A DNA stretch of 64,000 nt from positions 186,001 through 250,000 of the forward strand of contig DFZA01000009.1 of the NCBI GenBank assembly GCA_002382665.1, given 5' to 3'. The translations under genes were made by a program, and so were the position numbers. Positions within the stretch are counted from its first letter, which is position 1; each line of letters opens with the position of its first letter. Shown here piece after piece: positions 43,460 through 52,759 of the stretch. This DNA is from Peptococcaceae bacterium UBA4068 (GTDB lineage Bacteria > Bacillota > Dehalobacteriia > UBA4068). Below the pieces are notes generated by a model that saw only the letters and a list, made by a program, of their open reading frames with translations, did not search any database and was not told the origin of the DNA.

Positions 43460-46400
43460 ATGATATATCGCGTTTTCGTGGAAAAACGGCCGCCTTATAA
43501 TATTGAGGCCTGTAAACTTGAAGCAGATTTAGTATCGTCATTAAAAGTAAAGGGTATAGATAACCTCCGATTAATCAACCGTTATGATGTTGGCGGCATT
43601 GATCAAGCAACTTTTGATGACGCCTGTTACGGAGTATTTGCCGAACCGGCTATCGATAACCTATATCTTGAGCAATTTCCGACCGACGCTGACGAAACAG
43701 CTTTTGGTATTGAATATTTACCCGGACAGTTTGACCAGCGTGCCGACAGCGCCGCCCAAGCCTTAAATATCCTCAACCAACAATCAAACCCCTTGGTTCT
43801 TTACGCCAAAATCATCGTCATCAAAGGTAATATCTCTGATGCAGAACTGGTTAAAATAAAGAATTACTGTATCAATCCCGTTGATTCCCGCGAAGCGCAA
43901 ATGACGAAACCAGCTTCCCTGCAGCGAGATTATCCAGCTCCGACGCCGGTCGTCGTCATCAAGGACTTTATCATCAACGATGATGCTTTTCTTAATCAAT
44001 TACACCAGAATATGGGATTAGCAATGAGTATTGAAGATCTGCAATTTTGCCGCGATTATTTCCGCGACAGTGAACACCGCGACCCCACTGTCAGTGAGAT
44101 CAAAGTCATAGATACCTATTGGTCTGATCACTGCCGCCATACAACTTTTCATACAGTTTTACAAAATGTCAGCTTCGAAGAAGGCTTGTTTAATACTCCT
44201 GTAAAGCGTTCATACGAAAAGTATTTGGCAGCACGCAAAAAAATTAATAGTTATAAAGATATCTGCCTGATGGATTTAGCAACCATCGCCGGTAGGCAAC
44301 TTAAAACCAAAGGACTGCTGGATGATCTAGACGCCAGCGAAGAAATCAACGCCTGCAGTATTAAAGTTAACATTACTATCGATGGTAAAAAAGAGCCTTG
44401 GTTGCTAATGTTCAAAAACGAAACTCATAATCACCCGACGGAAATTGAACCATTTGGCGGCGCCGCTACCTGTTTGGGCGGAGCCATCCGCGACCCGCTG
44501 TCTGGCCGTTCCTATGTCTACCAGGCCATGCGGTTAACCGGTTGCGGAGATCCGACGACGTCCATTGAGCAAACGCTGCCAGGCAAATTACCGCAGCGCA
44601 AAATCACCCGCGAAGCGGCACGTGGTTATAGCTCCTACGGTAATCAAATCGGATTGGCTTCAGGCCAGATCAGCGAAGTATACGATCCGGGATTTGTTGC
44701 CAAACGTATGGAAGTAGGTGCGGTAATCGGCGCAGCCCCGGAAGCCAATGTACGGCGCGAGCGGCCGCAAAGCGGCGACCTGGTTATTCTATTAGGCGGA
44801 CGTACAGGCCGCGACGGCTGCGGCGGAGCAACAGGTTCATCCAAAGAACATGACGAACAATCGTTGACTAATTGCGGCGCTGAAGTACAAAAAGGTAATC
44901 CGCCCACCGAACGCAAATTACAACGCCTGTTCCGCGATAGCAGCGCCAGTACGCTAATAAAGCGCTGCAATGATTTTGGAGCCGGCGGCGTGTCGGTTGC
45001 CATCGGTGAATTGGCCGAAGGGCTGCTGATTGATCTTGACGCCGTACCCAAAAAATATCAGGGCCTTGACGGTACAGAACTGGCTATTTCCGAATCACAG
45101 GAACGTATGGCCGTAGTAGTTGCCGCTGCTGACGCCAAGAAGTTTATTGACTTGGCGGCTGCAGAAAATTTAGAGGCGACAATAGTGGCCGAGGTTAATG
45201 ACAGCGGTCGCATGACTATGAAATGGCGTGGCGAAGTAATAATTGATATTGCCCGCGATTTCCTTGACACCAACGGCATCAAACAAAAAAATGAAGCAAC
45301 CGTCGCCGCTGCCTCTGAAAATGAAAACTATTTTCTTAATCCGCCTGCTTTTATTCCAGCGCCATCTATGAGGCAGGCATTGCTCACTTGCCTCTCATCT
45401 CTAAATTGCGCTTCGCAGAAAGGCTTGGTAGAACAATTTGACTCTACAGTAGGCGCAGCAACGGTATTGATGCCATTCGGAGGAAAACGTCAGCTAACGC
45501 CAGCCGTCGGCATGGCGGCCAAATTGCCGGTGCTCAGCGGTGAAACAAATGACGTATCATTGATGAGCTGGGGTTATACTCCAGCGTTAGCTAATTGGAG
45601 CCCCTATCACGGCGCTTTATATGCAGTCGTAGAATCGGTTGCCAAAATCGTCGCTATGGGCGGCAACCCCCACGGTATCCGCCTTTCTTTTCAGGAATAC
45701 TTTGAAAAACTCGGCAAAGACCCTTCTAAATGGGGCAAGCCTCTGGCAGCTTTACTGGGTGCTTACGAAGCGCAGACGGCTTTGTCCGCTCCGGCTATCG
45801 GCGGCAAGGATTCGATGAGCGGAAGCTTCCTTGACCTCCATGTACCGCCGACACTGATCTCATTTGCGGTAAGAATGACCAACGATGCCGGTAAAGTATT
45901 ATCACCAGAATTCAAAAAAGTTGGTAGCCGTATTGTATTGCTGCCTTTAACCTGCGATATATATGAAGTTCCTAAATTTGATGAACTGCTTAATACCTAT
46001 GACCGCGTTTTCAATCTCAACCGCGAAGGTAGAATCCTCTCCGCACAAACTGTCAACAGTTGCGGAATTGCTGCAGCGTCTGCCAAAATGTGCTTCGGCA
46101 ATAATATAGGCCTGCAATTCGACGGCGAATGGGAACAGGAAGTATTGTTTGCGCCGGAGATCGGCTCTTTGATTGTTGAATTGGCCGGACGTCCCGACTT
46201 TGAAGAGATGGATGAACTATTCGCCGGTATCGAATGGCAATATCTCGGCGAGACTAACGAAGAACCTATTATCGAAATCAATAATGAAAAGATCACTATT
46301 GAAGAAGCATTGGCTGTCTGGCAAGCGTCCTTGGAAGATGTATTCCCCACTAAGTGCAAGGCCAATGACGAAGATATTCCCAGTGTTAAACCTATTACCG

Positions 46401-47230
46401 GTTCTTCAAAATATCAGGGAAACGCTATCGCCAAACCCAGAGTATTAATACCGGTATTCCCCGGTACCAACTGCGAATACGATATGGCGCGGGCTTTTGA
46501 ACGCGCCGGTGGCACGACACAGACGCTGGTGCTAAAAAACTTGAACGGACACGATATAGATGAATCACTATCAGCTTTCGCAAAGGCTATCGCCCAAAGC
46601 CAGATCATTGCTTTCCCTGGCGGTTTTTCGGCCGGCGACGAACCGGACGGCTCGGCGAAATTCATCGTGGCAGTCTGCAAAAACCCACGTGTCCGCGAAG
46701 CTTTAACCGCTCATTTAGAGCAAAATGACGGCTTGATACTTGGCATCTGCAACGGCTTCCAGGCGCTAATTAAGCTGGGATTATTGACCTATGGCAAAAT
46801 TTGCGACCTTGATGCCGCAGATCCGACCCTAACATACAACAGTATTGGCCGCCATATTTCACGAATTGCATCAACACGAGTTGTATCCAAACTTTCCCCC
46901 TGGGTCAGCCTCTGCGACAACAATGAAATATATCATATTGCCATATCGCACGGTGAAGGCCGTTTTGTAGCTCCGGCAGATGTGATAAAGAATTTATTTG
47001 AGAACGGTCAGATAACAACCCAATACTGTGATTTTACCGGTCAACCTTCAGCAATGATTGAAGACAATCCTAATGGCTCATACGCCTCAATTGAGGGCAT
47101 TTGCAGCCCCGACGGACGCGTTTACGGTAAAATGGGTCACTCAGAGCGTATGGGCAGCAATATTGCCATCAATATACCCGGAGAAAAAATCCAGCCGATC
47201 TTCGCTTCCGGCATCAATTACTTTAAATAG
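43460..47230 (+). CDS. purL: Phosphoribosylformylglycinamidine synthase, single chain
   Basis: 1256 residues, the fused PurS-PurL-PurQ form. The N-terminal PurS-like region (about 1-150) is followed by two AIR-synthase-like halves (H-N-H-P-T-E-I-E-P-F-G-G-A-A-T-C about 325; G-G-K-D-S-M-S-G about 786) and a glutaminase domain from about residue 990, with nucleophile Cys1097 in GICNGFQ. This single-chain type occurs in some Clostridia and Negativicutes. AGGAGG precedes the ATG. It is monocistronic, and its terminator is duplicated around a mosaic element. Confidence 0.97.
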   Translation: MIYRVFVEKRPPYNIEACKLEADLVSSLKVKGIDNLRLINRYDVGGIDQATFDDACYGVFAEPAIDNLYLEQFPTDADETAFGIEYLPGQFDQRADSAAQALNILNQQSNPLVLYAKIIVIKGNISDAELVKIKNYCINPVDSREAQMTKPASLQRDYPAPTPVVVIKDFIINDDAFLNQLHQNMGLAMSIEDLQFCRDYFRDSEHRDPTVSEIKVIDTYWSDHCRHTTFHTVLQNVSFEEGLFNTPVKRSYEKYLAARKKINSYKDICLMDLATIAGRQLKTKGLLDDLDASEEINACSIKVNITIDGKKEPWLLMFKNETHNHPTEIEPFGGAATCLGGAIRDPLSGRSYVYQAMRLTGCGDPTTSIEQTLPGKLPQRKITREAARGYSSYGNQIGLASGQISEVYDPGFVAKRMEVGAVIGAAPEANVRRERPQSGDLVILLGGRTGRDGCGGATGSSKEHDEQSLTNCGAEVQKGNPPTERKLQRLFRDSSASTLIKRCNDFGAGGVSVAIGELAEGLLIDLDAVPKKYQGLDGTELAISESQERMAVVVAAADAKKFIDLAAAENLEATIVAEVNDSGRMTMKWRGEVIIDIARDFLDTNGIKQKNEATVAAASENENYFLNPPAFIPAPSMRQALLTCLSSLNCASQKGLVEQFDSTVGAATVLMPFGGKRQLTPAVGMAAKLPVLSGETNDVSLMSWGYTPALANWSPYHGALYAVVESVAKIVAMGGNPHGIRLSFQEYFEKLGKDPSKWGKPLAALLGAYEAQTALSAPAIGGKDSMSGSFLDLHVPPTLISFAVRMTNDAGKVLSPEFKKVGSRIVLLPLTCDIYEVPKFDELLNTYDRVFNLNREGRILSAQTVNSCGIAAASAKMCFGNNIGLQFDGEWEQEVLFAPEIGSLIVELAGRPDFEEMDELFAGIEWQYLGETNEEPIIEINNEKITIEEALAVWQASLEDVFPTKCKANDEDIPSVKPITGSSKYQGNAIAKPRVLIPVFPGTNCEYDMARAFERAGGTTQTLVLKNLNGHDIDESLSAFAKAIAQSQIIAFPGGFSAGDEPDGSAKFIVAVCKNPRVREALTAHLEQNDGLILGICNGFQALIKLGLLTYGKICDLDAADPTLTYNSIGRHISRIASTRVVSKLSPWVSLCDNNEIYHIAISHGEGRFVAPADVIKNLFENGQITTQYCDFTGQPSAMIEDNPNGSYASIEGICSPDGRVYGKMGHSERMGSNIAINIPGEKIQPIFASGINYFK

Positions 47231-47246
47231 TTATTACCTATATCAA

Positions 47247-47438
47247 AAGACGCGCTGATTAGCGCGTCTTTTGAGACTTTCGAAAATTGGTCAGCGGGCT
47301 GAGAAACGAGCGAGACCAGGCACGGCCGGAGCCGATGACGTAGACGTATAAATGATACGTCGAGGAGACGGAGACGGCCGCAACGAAGTATCGCGAAGTT
47401 TATCGACACGCTGAAGACGCGCTGATTAGCGCGTCTTT
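47247..47438 (+). repeat. Mosaic element between two copies of the purL terminator hairpin
   Basis: The 25-nt palindrome AAGACGCGCTGATTAGCGCG-TCTTT occurs identically at 47247-47271 and 47414-47438. Between the copies are the left module GGTCAGCGGGCTGAGAAACG (to 47320), a CACGGCCGGAGCC segment, the core GATACGTCGAGGAGACGG and the right end ATCGCGAAGTTTATCGACAC-GCTGA (47390-47414). The TAGCTGGC hairpins are missing. The distal copy overlaps the stop codon of the convergent hycI gene. No gene is present. Confidence 0.85.
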
Positions 47439-47928
47439 AATATTTTTCTTTAATTATCTCTATTAATGATTTGGCTAATTGTTTAACTGTTTGATATACC
47501 TCTTGGCTGAGCGAAAATCCTGTCTCGGTAGAACGCGGCTGTATGCCTATAAAATCAACCGGATAGTACCGCTCCTGCCGCAAATAGTTGATCATTACCG
47601 GCAACGGCAGCATATGCGTCGAAAAAGTCATGCCGCCAATCTCTTCCGGCTCAAGCAGCCGTATCTCTCCCGACTTGCCGCCAATATGCGCCGCATCGAC
47701 AACCAACATCCGCTCCGGCGCAAAATCCTTAATCACGCCGGTAAAGTTCTCCGGCGCGGTGGATGCGGCAATCAGCAAAAGCTGATCTGATGCTGGCAAT
47801 TGCTGCTCCAGCATTTCAATTAAGACCATGCCTGCAGCGTCATCGGCCTTTAATACAGACCCGACCCCCATGATTGCCAATTTGGGGGCCGGTTCTAATA
47901 TCTCTTGTAAATATTTTTTAATATCCAT
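47437..47928 (-). CDS. hycI: Hydrogenase maturation protease (HycI-type)
   Basis: 163 residues, HyaD/HycI endopeptidase fold: I-M-G-V-G-S-V-L-K-A-D-D-A-A-G (nickel-sensing Asp), and the later D-A-A-H-I-G-G and T-H-M-L-P-L. It removes the C-terminal extension of the group 4 [NiFe] large subunit once nickel is inserted. The substrate tail is seen in the large subunit of the same operon. It begins directly after the last hydrogenase subunit gene and ends the operon. Confidence 0.93.
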   Translation of the reverse strand: MDIKKYLQEILEPAPKLAIMGVGSVLKADDAAGMVLIEMLEQQLPASDQLLLIAASTAPENFTGVIKDFAPERMLVVDAAHIGGKSGEIRLLEPEEIGGMTFSTHMLPLPVMINYLRQERYYPVDFIGIQPRSTETGFSLSQEVYQTVKQLAKSLIEIIKEKY

Positions 47929-48288
47929 TTACAGTTTCACTATCATATCTTTGCGGCTGGTACCGGCTAATTCGATATTAGGCTCAAACGAAATGGCGTC
48001 TTTATTGCAGGAGTCAACGCATTGGCAGCAAAAAATGCAGTGAGCATAATTCAATGTCAGTTGCATTTTCTTTTCTTCTTTGGTGCCAAGGTTATCTATA
48101 GTGATTGCATTAGCCGGGCAATCACGTACACAGAGTTTACAACCGATGCATTTGGAAGCATCAAAATTGATTCTGCCGCGATAATTTTTATCGATGACCA
48201 ATTCACCGGCAGGGTAAGAAATAGTCGCCGGTTTGGCAAAAACATGACGCAGCGCTTCGCCGGTTATTTTCCCCGGTCCTTTCCTCAT
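47929..48288 (-). CDS. Hydrogenase NuoI/HycF-like ferredoxin subunit
   Basis: 119 residues with two [4Fe-4S] motifs: Cys47, 50, 53, 57 (CIGCKLCVRDC) and Cys84, 87, 90, 94 (CIFCCQCVDSC). It corresponds to NuoI of complex I and HycF/HyfH of hydrogenases and passes electrons from soluble ferredoxin to the small subunit. Its start overlaps the NuoH-like gene by 4 bases; hycI follows with no gap. Confidence 0.92.
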   Translation of the reverse strand: MRKGPGKITGEALRHVFAKPATISYPAGELVIDKNYRGRINFDASKCIGCKLCVRDCPANAITIDNLGTKEEKKMQLTLNYAHCIFCCQCVDSCNKDAISFEPNIELAGTSRKDMIVKL

Positions 48289-49220
48289 AACGGCAGCACT
48301 CCCTTCAGCAGAATGTTAACAATAATTTGAATAATAGCCAACGGAACTAAGTACTTCCAACAGAATTTTACCATCTGTTCAATTCTGATACGGGCCATAA
48401 CCGAACGGAACACGGCCAATATGAAGAGAATGATGATTGTCTTGACAACAAAGAGGATAAAACCAACAACAGGATTAGCCGTAAAGAACGGTAAAAAAAT
48501 CGCAGCAATAATTGCAGCCACTACCACCAATTCAGCGTCAATTGCCATTCTGAAGACAGCGTAAAATCTGCCGCTATACTCAACAAAGGTGCCGGAGACG
48601 ATCTCTGTTTCTGCTTCCGGCATGTCAAACGGCACGCGCTCCAGCTTGCCTTGGCAGGAAACAATCGCCACCACAAACGCCGGGATATTGATCAGTATAT
48701 AGAGAGGATGAGCCGCGTAAAATTGCGATATGCCGGAGATTGACCAGCTATCTGCCAACAGCGCCGGAGCCAGTAAGGCCATAAACAGCGGCACTTCATA
48801 AGAGAAGAGCTGTGTTAATGCACGCATCGAACCGACTGTAGCATAAACGCTGGTCGAATACCAACCTGCAAGGAAGAATGTCAGTGTCGGAATGGTCAGC
48901 AAGTAGAGTACGACAATCAAATCGCCGGAAAACGGTAACAGCGAATTTCCGCTCCAAATCGGCACATAGAGAAATGCCGTAGTAACTGCCGCTAAAGCGA
49001 ATATCGGCAAAGCCGGAAAGACTTTTTTGTCAGCCTCGGCAGGAATCACCGCTTCCTTACCGATCAGCTTCAGGAAGTCTGCCAGCGGCTGAAACCAGGG
49101 CGGACCCATTCTGTTTTGCAGTCTGGCATAGATTCTTCTATCGAGAAATTCAAATAACAAAGCGTATACTCCCAAAAAGATAAATCCCGGGAATACTAAA
49201 ATATTAAATAACGCAACCAT
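48285..49220 (-). CDS. Hydrogenase NuoH/HyfC-like membrane subunit
   Basis: 311 residues, eight membrane helices. The conserved N-R-M-G-P loop (Q-N-R-M-G-P-P-W-F-Q) and the acidic loop V-P-F-D-M-P-E-A-E-T-E-I-V-S-G are intact. This subunit joins the peripheral arm to the ion-pumping arm at the site equivalent to the quinone cavity. It lies between the large-subunit and NuoI-like genes. Confidence 0.94.
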   Translation of the reverse strand: MVALFNILVFPGFIFLGVYALLFEFLDRRIYARLQNRMGPPWFQPLADFLKLIGKEAVIPAEADKKVFPALPIFALAAVTTAFLYVPIWSGNSLLPFSGDLIVVLYLLTIPTLTFFLAGWYSTSVYATVGSMRALTQLFSYEVPLFMALLAPALLADSWSISGISQFYAAHPLYILINIPAFVVAIVSCQGKLERVPFDMPEAETEIVSGTFVEYSGRFYAVFRMAIDAELVVVAAIIAAIFLPFFTANPVVGFILFVVKTIIILFILAVFRSVMARIRIEQMVKFCWKYLVPLAIIQIIVNILLKGVLPL

Positions 49221-49244
49221 GTCATACCTTCCTTCCGTGCGGTT

Positions 49245-50471
49245 TTAGAAAATAAGAGGGGAATACGCAATTTTGATTTTGCTGGTATCAATGCCCCTGA
49301 CTTTATACCAGTTGATACTGTATTCGCGCAATGAGCGCCAATCGGTTACGGATTGTTCGCCGGTATCGTGATTGTCTAGGATAATCGCTCTGTCCGTGCA
49401 GGAATAGCATGGGTCGATGGCGGCAATAATGATCGGTACATCGGCCAGATAATCGCCTTCCAGCATGTGTTTCATACCGTGCCAGTTCGCTTCAGACGCC
49501 GCGCGCACACGCACACGGTCCGGTTTGTCCGTGCCGTTAGAACGGACATAGTGGGCATCTTCGCCGCGCGGAGCTTCGGTACGAATCAGTACTTCACCTT
49601 CAGGAATCTTGCGGGGAACTTTGGTAACGATATCACCTTCAGGAAGGTTATCAAGGCAGAAACGAATCATCTTGACGCTTTCCATTATTTCCAGTACCCG
49701 CACCACAGTGCGGCCAAAAACATCGGCGTGATTATCGGTTATCGCAGTAACCGGCACTTCGTCATAAGCCGCGTAAGGATCTGTAACACGAATGTCATCA
49801 GGCACCTCGGCAGCACGGGAAACCGGCCCGACAGCGCCAAATTTAATCGCGTCATCATGGCTAAGCTTGCCGATACCACCTAAGCGGGCGGCTAAAGTTG
49901 TTTCACTTAATGCTAACTGAATATAGTATTTGTTACGCTCTTCAACAATATCAGCAACCTTGCGAATCTGTTCTATTAGCTCGGGTGTAACATCGCGACG
50001 CACGCCGCCGATGGTATTGATACCGTAATTAACGCGGTTGCCTCCCAGCGCAGCCAAAACATCAAGTACCAGTTCACGGTCGCGCCAGGAGTACATTAGC
50101 AAAGTATCAAAACCAACCTCGTGACCGGCAATACCCAGCCAAAGCAAATGACTATGCAGACGTTCCAACTCTGCCATAATTGTACGGATATAAGCGGCGC
50201 GCCGGGTAATTTCCACTCCGGCCAGTTCCTCCACAGCCTGACAAAAGGTTGTACTGTGAATATGGGAACAGATACCACAGACACGCTCAATAATATATAG
50301 GTCTTGGATAAAAGTTCGTGCTTCACAGGCTTTCTCCAAACCACGGTGGTTATAGCCGGTACCAACTACGGCGTTGACAACCTTTTCGCCCTCCAGTGTG
50401 ATGGTAAAGCAGGCGGGCTCTTTTAGCGAGGGATGCTGTGGCCCAATTGGGATTACTAAATTTTTGGCCAT
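49245..50471 (-). CDS. Group 4 [NiFe] hydrogenase large (catalytic) subunit
   Basis: 408 residues, homologous to NuoD and HycE C-terminal part. It is a true hydrogenase, not complex I: both nickel-binding pairs are present, RVCGICSHIH (Cys65, Cys68) and DPCYSCTDR (Cys355, Cys358). After the last motif a tail of 47 residues remains, the expected substrate of the HycI-type protease. It reduces protons to H2 (or the reverse). The NuoC-like domain is a separate gene, unlike E. coli HycE. GGAGGAGG precedes the ATG. Confidence 0.95.
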   Translation of the reverse strand: MAKNLVIPIGPQHPSLKEPACFTITLEGEKVVNAVVGTGYNHRGLEKACEARTFIQDLYIIERVCGICSHIHSTTFCQAVEELAGVEITRRAAYIRTIMAELERLHSHLLWLGIAGHEVGFDTLLMYSWRDRELVLDVLAALGGNRVNYGINTIGGVRRDVTPELIEQIRKVADIVEERNKYYIQLALSETTLAARLGGIGKLSHDDAIKFGAVGPVSRAAEVPDDIRVTDPYAAYDEVPVTAITDNHADVFGRTVVRVLEIMESVKMIRFCLDNLPEGDIVTKVPRKIPEGEVLIRTEAPRGEDAHYVRSNGTDKPDRVRVRAASEANWHGMKHMLEGDYLADVPIIIAAIDPCYSCTDRAIILDNHDTGEQSVTDWRSLREYSINWYKVRGIDTSKIKIAYSPLIF

Positions 50472-50472
50472 A

Positions 50473-50991
50473 TTATTCCTCCTCCTTTCCTGCCGTTACC
50501 GGAGGATTATAAGTCATATTAACCTTATCGAAGTATTCTACCTTCCATTCTTTACGCAACGGATAATTGCCGGCCGGCCAGCCATCGGGCAACGGATAAG
50601 TCGGTCCTTCCGGTAACTCTTCAACAATAGCGCCAAACAAGTCAACCAACTCCCGTTCATGCCAAAGCGCATTGGGGAAAACGGAACAAACCGATTTAAT
50701 TGCCGGGTTGCTTTTAGGTGCGCTTTGTTTCAATGACAGCATAACCTTATCATCATTGGATAAAACATATATAAATCCTAAATTGTCTCCATCATCAACG
50801 CCTATTACCAAATGGAAATTATCAAAACCGCCATCAGTAGTAACAAAGCCGAATACTTCTTCGAATAAGGGTCTCTCCAGCGCTGAGGAAATTATACGCT
50901 GGCGGCGTTGAATCTCAAGTTTACCTTCAAGAAATGGAAATTTCTCCAATATAGTAGCCAGGGCTTGCTTTTCTGCAATAAGTTCGCTCAT
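50473..50991 (-). CDS. Hydrogenase NuoC-like subunit
   Basis: 172 residues: NuoC 30-kDa subunit fold, with the H-E-R-E-L-V-D-L-F-G-A motif and P-L-P-D-G-W-P-A-G-N-Y-P-L-R-K. It bridges the large and small subunits. It ends 1 base before the large-subunit start. Confidence 0.93.
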   Translation of the reverse strand: MSELIAEKQALATILEKFPFLEGKLEIQRRQRIISSALERPLFEEVFGFVTTDGGFDNFHLVIGVDDGDNLGFIYVLSNDDKVMLSLKQSAPKSNPAIKSVCSVFPNALWHERELVDLFGAIVEELPEGPTYPLPDGWPAGNYPLRKEWKVEYFDKVNMTYNPPVTAGKEEE

Positions 50992-50993
50992 AA

Positions 50994-51599
50994 TTATTCC
51001 TCCCCTCCTTGATTAGCAGTGGTTGCGGAATCAGCAGACTGATTGTCAGAACTTACAGCCGCTGTAGCTGCCGATGCCTCGGTAACGGCATTTTCAATCT
51101 CCTCTAACGCCGGCACATCTGCAGTATCGTCTTGTTCAGGAGTAGCAGGCGTCCCTTTTTGCATGTTCTCTAAAGCAGTTAATAGCTTGACAACCGCATC
51201 AATAATTGCTTCCGGGCGAGCGGCGCAACCCGGCACATAGACGTCAACCGGAATTACAGCGTCAATGCCGCCGGCAACACAATAACAACCGTCGAAAATA
51301 CCACCGCTGCAAGCGCAGGTACCAACCGCAATAACGAACTTGGGATCCGGCATCTGCTCGTAGATTCTTTTAAGCCGATCACGGGTCTGCAAAGTTACAG
51401 CGCCGGTACATACTAATACATCGGCATGACGAGGGGTACCCTTTTGCAGCAATCCGAACCTCTCCACATCAAAACGAGGAGTAAGAGAGTCGACAACCTC
51501 AATATCGCAACCGTTACAGGCACCGGCGTTAAAGTGGATAATCCACGGTGATTTCCGTCTGCCCCAATCTATTGCTTTTTCTATAAATGTTTTAGTCAT
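50994..51599 (-). CDS. Hydrogenase small subunit (NuoB/HycG-like)
   Basis: 201 residues from the ATG after GGAGG (an outer start 17 codons earlier runs back into the NuoA-like gene). Proximal [4Fe-4S] ligands are C-N-G-C (Cys28, Cys31), G-T-C-A-C-S-G-G and V-P-G-C-A-A-R-P-E. After about residue 145 the protein carries a ~55-residue extension rich in Ala, Thr, Ser and acidic residues with no family counterpart, probably disordered. It takes electrons from the NuoI-like subunit to the Ni-Fe site. Confidence 0.94.
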   Translation of the reverse strand: MTKTFIEKAIDWGRRKSPWIIHFNAGACNGCDIEVVDSLTPRFDVERFGLLQKGTPRHADVLVCTGAVTLQTRDRLKRIYEQMPDPKFVIAVGTCACSGGIFDGCYCVAGGIDAVIPVDVYVPGCAARPEAIIDAVVKLLTALENMQKGTPATPEQDDTADVPALEEIENAVTEASAATAAVSSDNQSADSATTANQGGEE

Positions 51600-51603
51600 A
51601 TCA

Positions 51604-51930
51604 TCACCTCCGGAAAATAAGTACCAACGCCAGGATGCCGACAACCACATAAAGCAGCGGTAATGTCAATACTCCCCGGGGTGCAGTGGCAATCACCAAC
51701 ACCAGTACATGCATGATGGTGAAGAAAAACGCATAAGGAAAAAACTGCTTATAATCAGGAGAGGCATTATGAACAACGTCTTTTTGACCGCAGGCGTAAG
51801 ACTCGAATTTGCCACTATCCGTAACTTCAGATTTCGGAGCATAAAGTCCCGCCACTTTGGTCAAAGCAGCTCCCAAGATTATAATAATTAAAAATACTAT
51901 AGGCGGGGAAAGCAAAATATTATATAACAA
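51604..51930 (-). CDS. NuoA-like membrane subunit in the hydrogenase operon
   Basis: 108 residues, TTG start after GGAGGGAG. Three membrane helices; between the first two lies F-E-S-Y-A-C-G-Q-K, matching the conserved Y-E-C-G loop of NuoA (complex I subunit 3), then Y-K-Q-F-F-P-Y-A-F-F-F. NuoA is a hallmark of complex I and is not part of the well-described Hyc, Hyf, Ech, Mbh or Coo hydrogenases. It sits between the NuoK-like and small-subunit genes. Confidence 0.85.
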   Translation of the reverse strand: MLYNILLSPPIVFLIIIILGAALTKVAGLYAPKSEVTDSGKFESYACGQKDVVHNASPDYKQFFPYAFFFTIMHVLVLVIATAPRGVLTLPLLYVVVGILALVLIFRR

Positions 51931-51941
51931 TTTTCTCCCTC

Positions 51942-52250
51942 CTAACCTTTCAAATTAGTCAATTCGCGGATATCAACATTACCGTTTTTATGATAAAGAC
52001 TGATGGCAATTCCGGCCGCGACGACAGCAACAATAACTTCGATAACGATCATGGTAATAACAAACGTCTGCGATAAAGCCATGTTTCCGTTTACCGCGCC
52101 TGCAAAAACCAATAACAAGGTAATAGCCTTCATTGCTATCTCAATAGCAATAATAATGCGGATCAGGTTGTATGTTCTGACAAGACAGAACATACCGGCA
52201 ATAATCATCAGCAAAGCTGCCGTGAGAATTATGGCACTGACTATATTCAT
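51942..52250 (-). CDS. NuoK-like membrane subunit of the hydrogenase
   Basis: 102 residues, three membrane helices, with the two conserved buried glutamates in I-A-I-E-I-A-M-K-A and V-I-V-I-E-V-I-V-A-V. These take part in ion translocation. It overlaps the NuoJ-like gene by 4 bases (ATGA-type). Confidence 0.93.
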   Translation of the reverse strand: MNIVSAIILTAALLMIIAGMFCLVRTYNLIRIIIAIEIAMKAITLLLVFAGAVNGNMALSQTFVITMIVIEVIVAVVAAGIAISLYHKNGNVDIRELTNLKG

Positions 52251-52744
52251 ATATTATCACGCTCCTTAAACAAGACTATTACCGCAAAGGTACCAGCTAA
52301 GATAGCAATAATCTGTCCTAAGATATCGGACTGGCGCAAGCTCCAAAGCGCTTCTTTGAACGCTGCAAATGATGCAGGCGTTGACGAAATAACGATATTG
52401 AAGTCATGGCTAAAGAGGATAAACAGTAACGATGCCCCGGCAAAGATCAATATCGCGGGTAATGCGGCTACTCTTGCTCTATGCTCTTTTACGTGCTCTT
52501 CGTCTTTACGGTCGGAGTTTGTAAGGCTGACAGCACTGACGAATACCACCGTAATCAATCCGGAGCATACCGAAAGTTCGAATATGGCGGCCCAGAAAGC
52601 GCCCAGCAAGAATAATACGGCGGCCAAAAGCGCGCTGGCAACTCCCAGCGATATAGTTGACTTAAGCATACTGCGCAACATTACCGCAGCGCCGCCGGCG
52701 ACAACCATCAAAACTAAGCATAAGACAATGAAAAACTGTTGCAT
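52247..52744 (-). CDS. NuoJ-like membrane subunit of the hydrogenase
   Basis: 165 residues, five membrane helices. F-E-L-S-V-C-S-G-L-I-T-V-V-F corresponds to the NuoJ pi-bulge helix, although the usual Y-x-G-A-I pattern is replaced. A hydrophilic loop (residues about 78-95, N-S-D-R-K-D-E-E-H-V-K-E-H-R) is longer than in NuoJ, recalling the small subunits of Mrp-like antiporters. The call rests on position and helix pattern. Confidence 0.82.
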   Translation of the reverse strand: MQQFFIVLCLVLMVVAGGAAVMLRSMLKSTISLGVASALLAAVLFLLGAFWAAIFELSVCSGLITVVFVSAVSLTNSDRKDEEHVKEHRARVAALPAILIFAGASLLFILFSHDFNIVISSTPASFAAFKEALWSLRQSDILGQIIAILAGTFAVIVLFKERDNI

Positions 52745-52759
52745 TTTTCTCCCCCCTCC

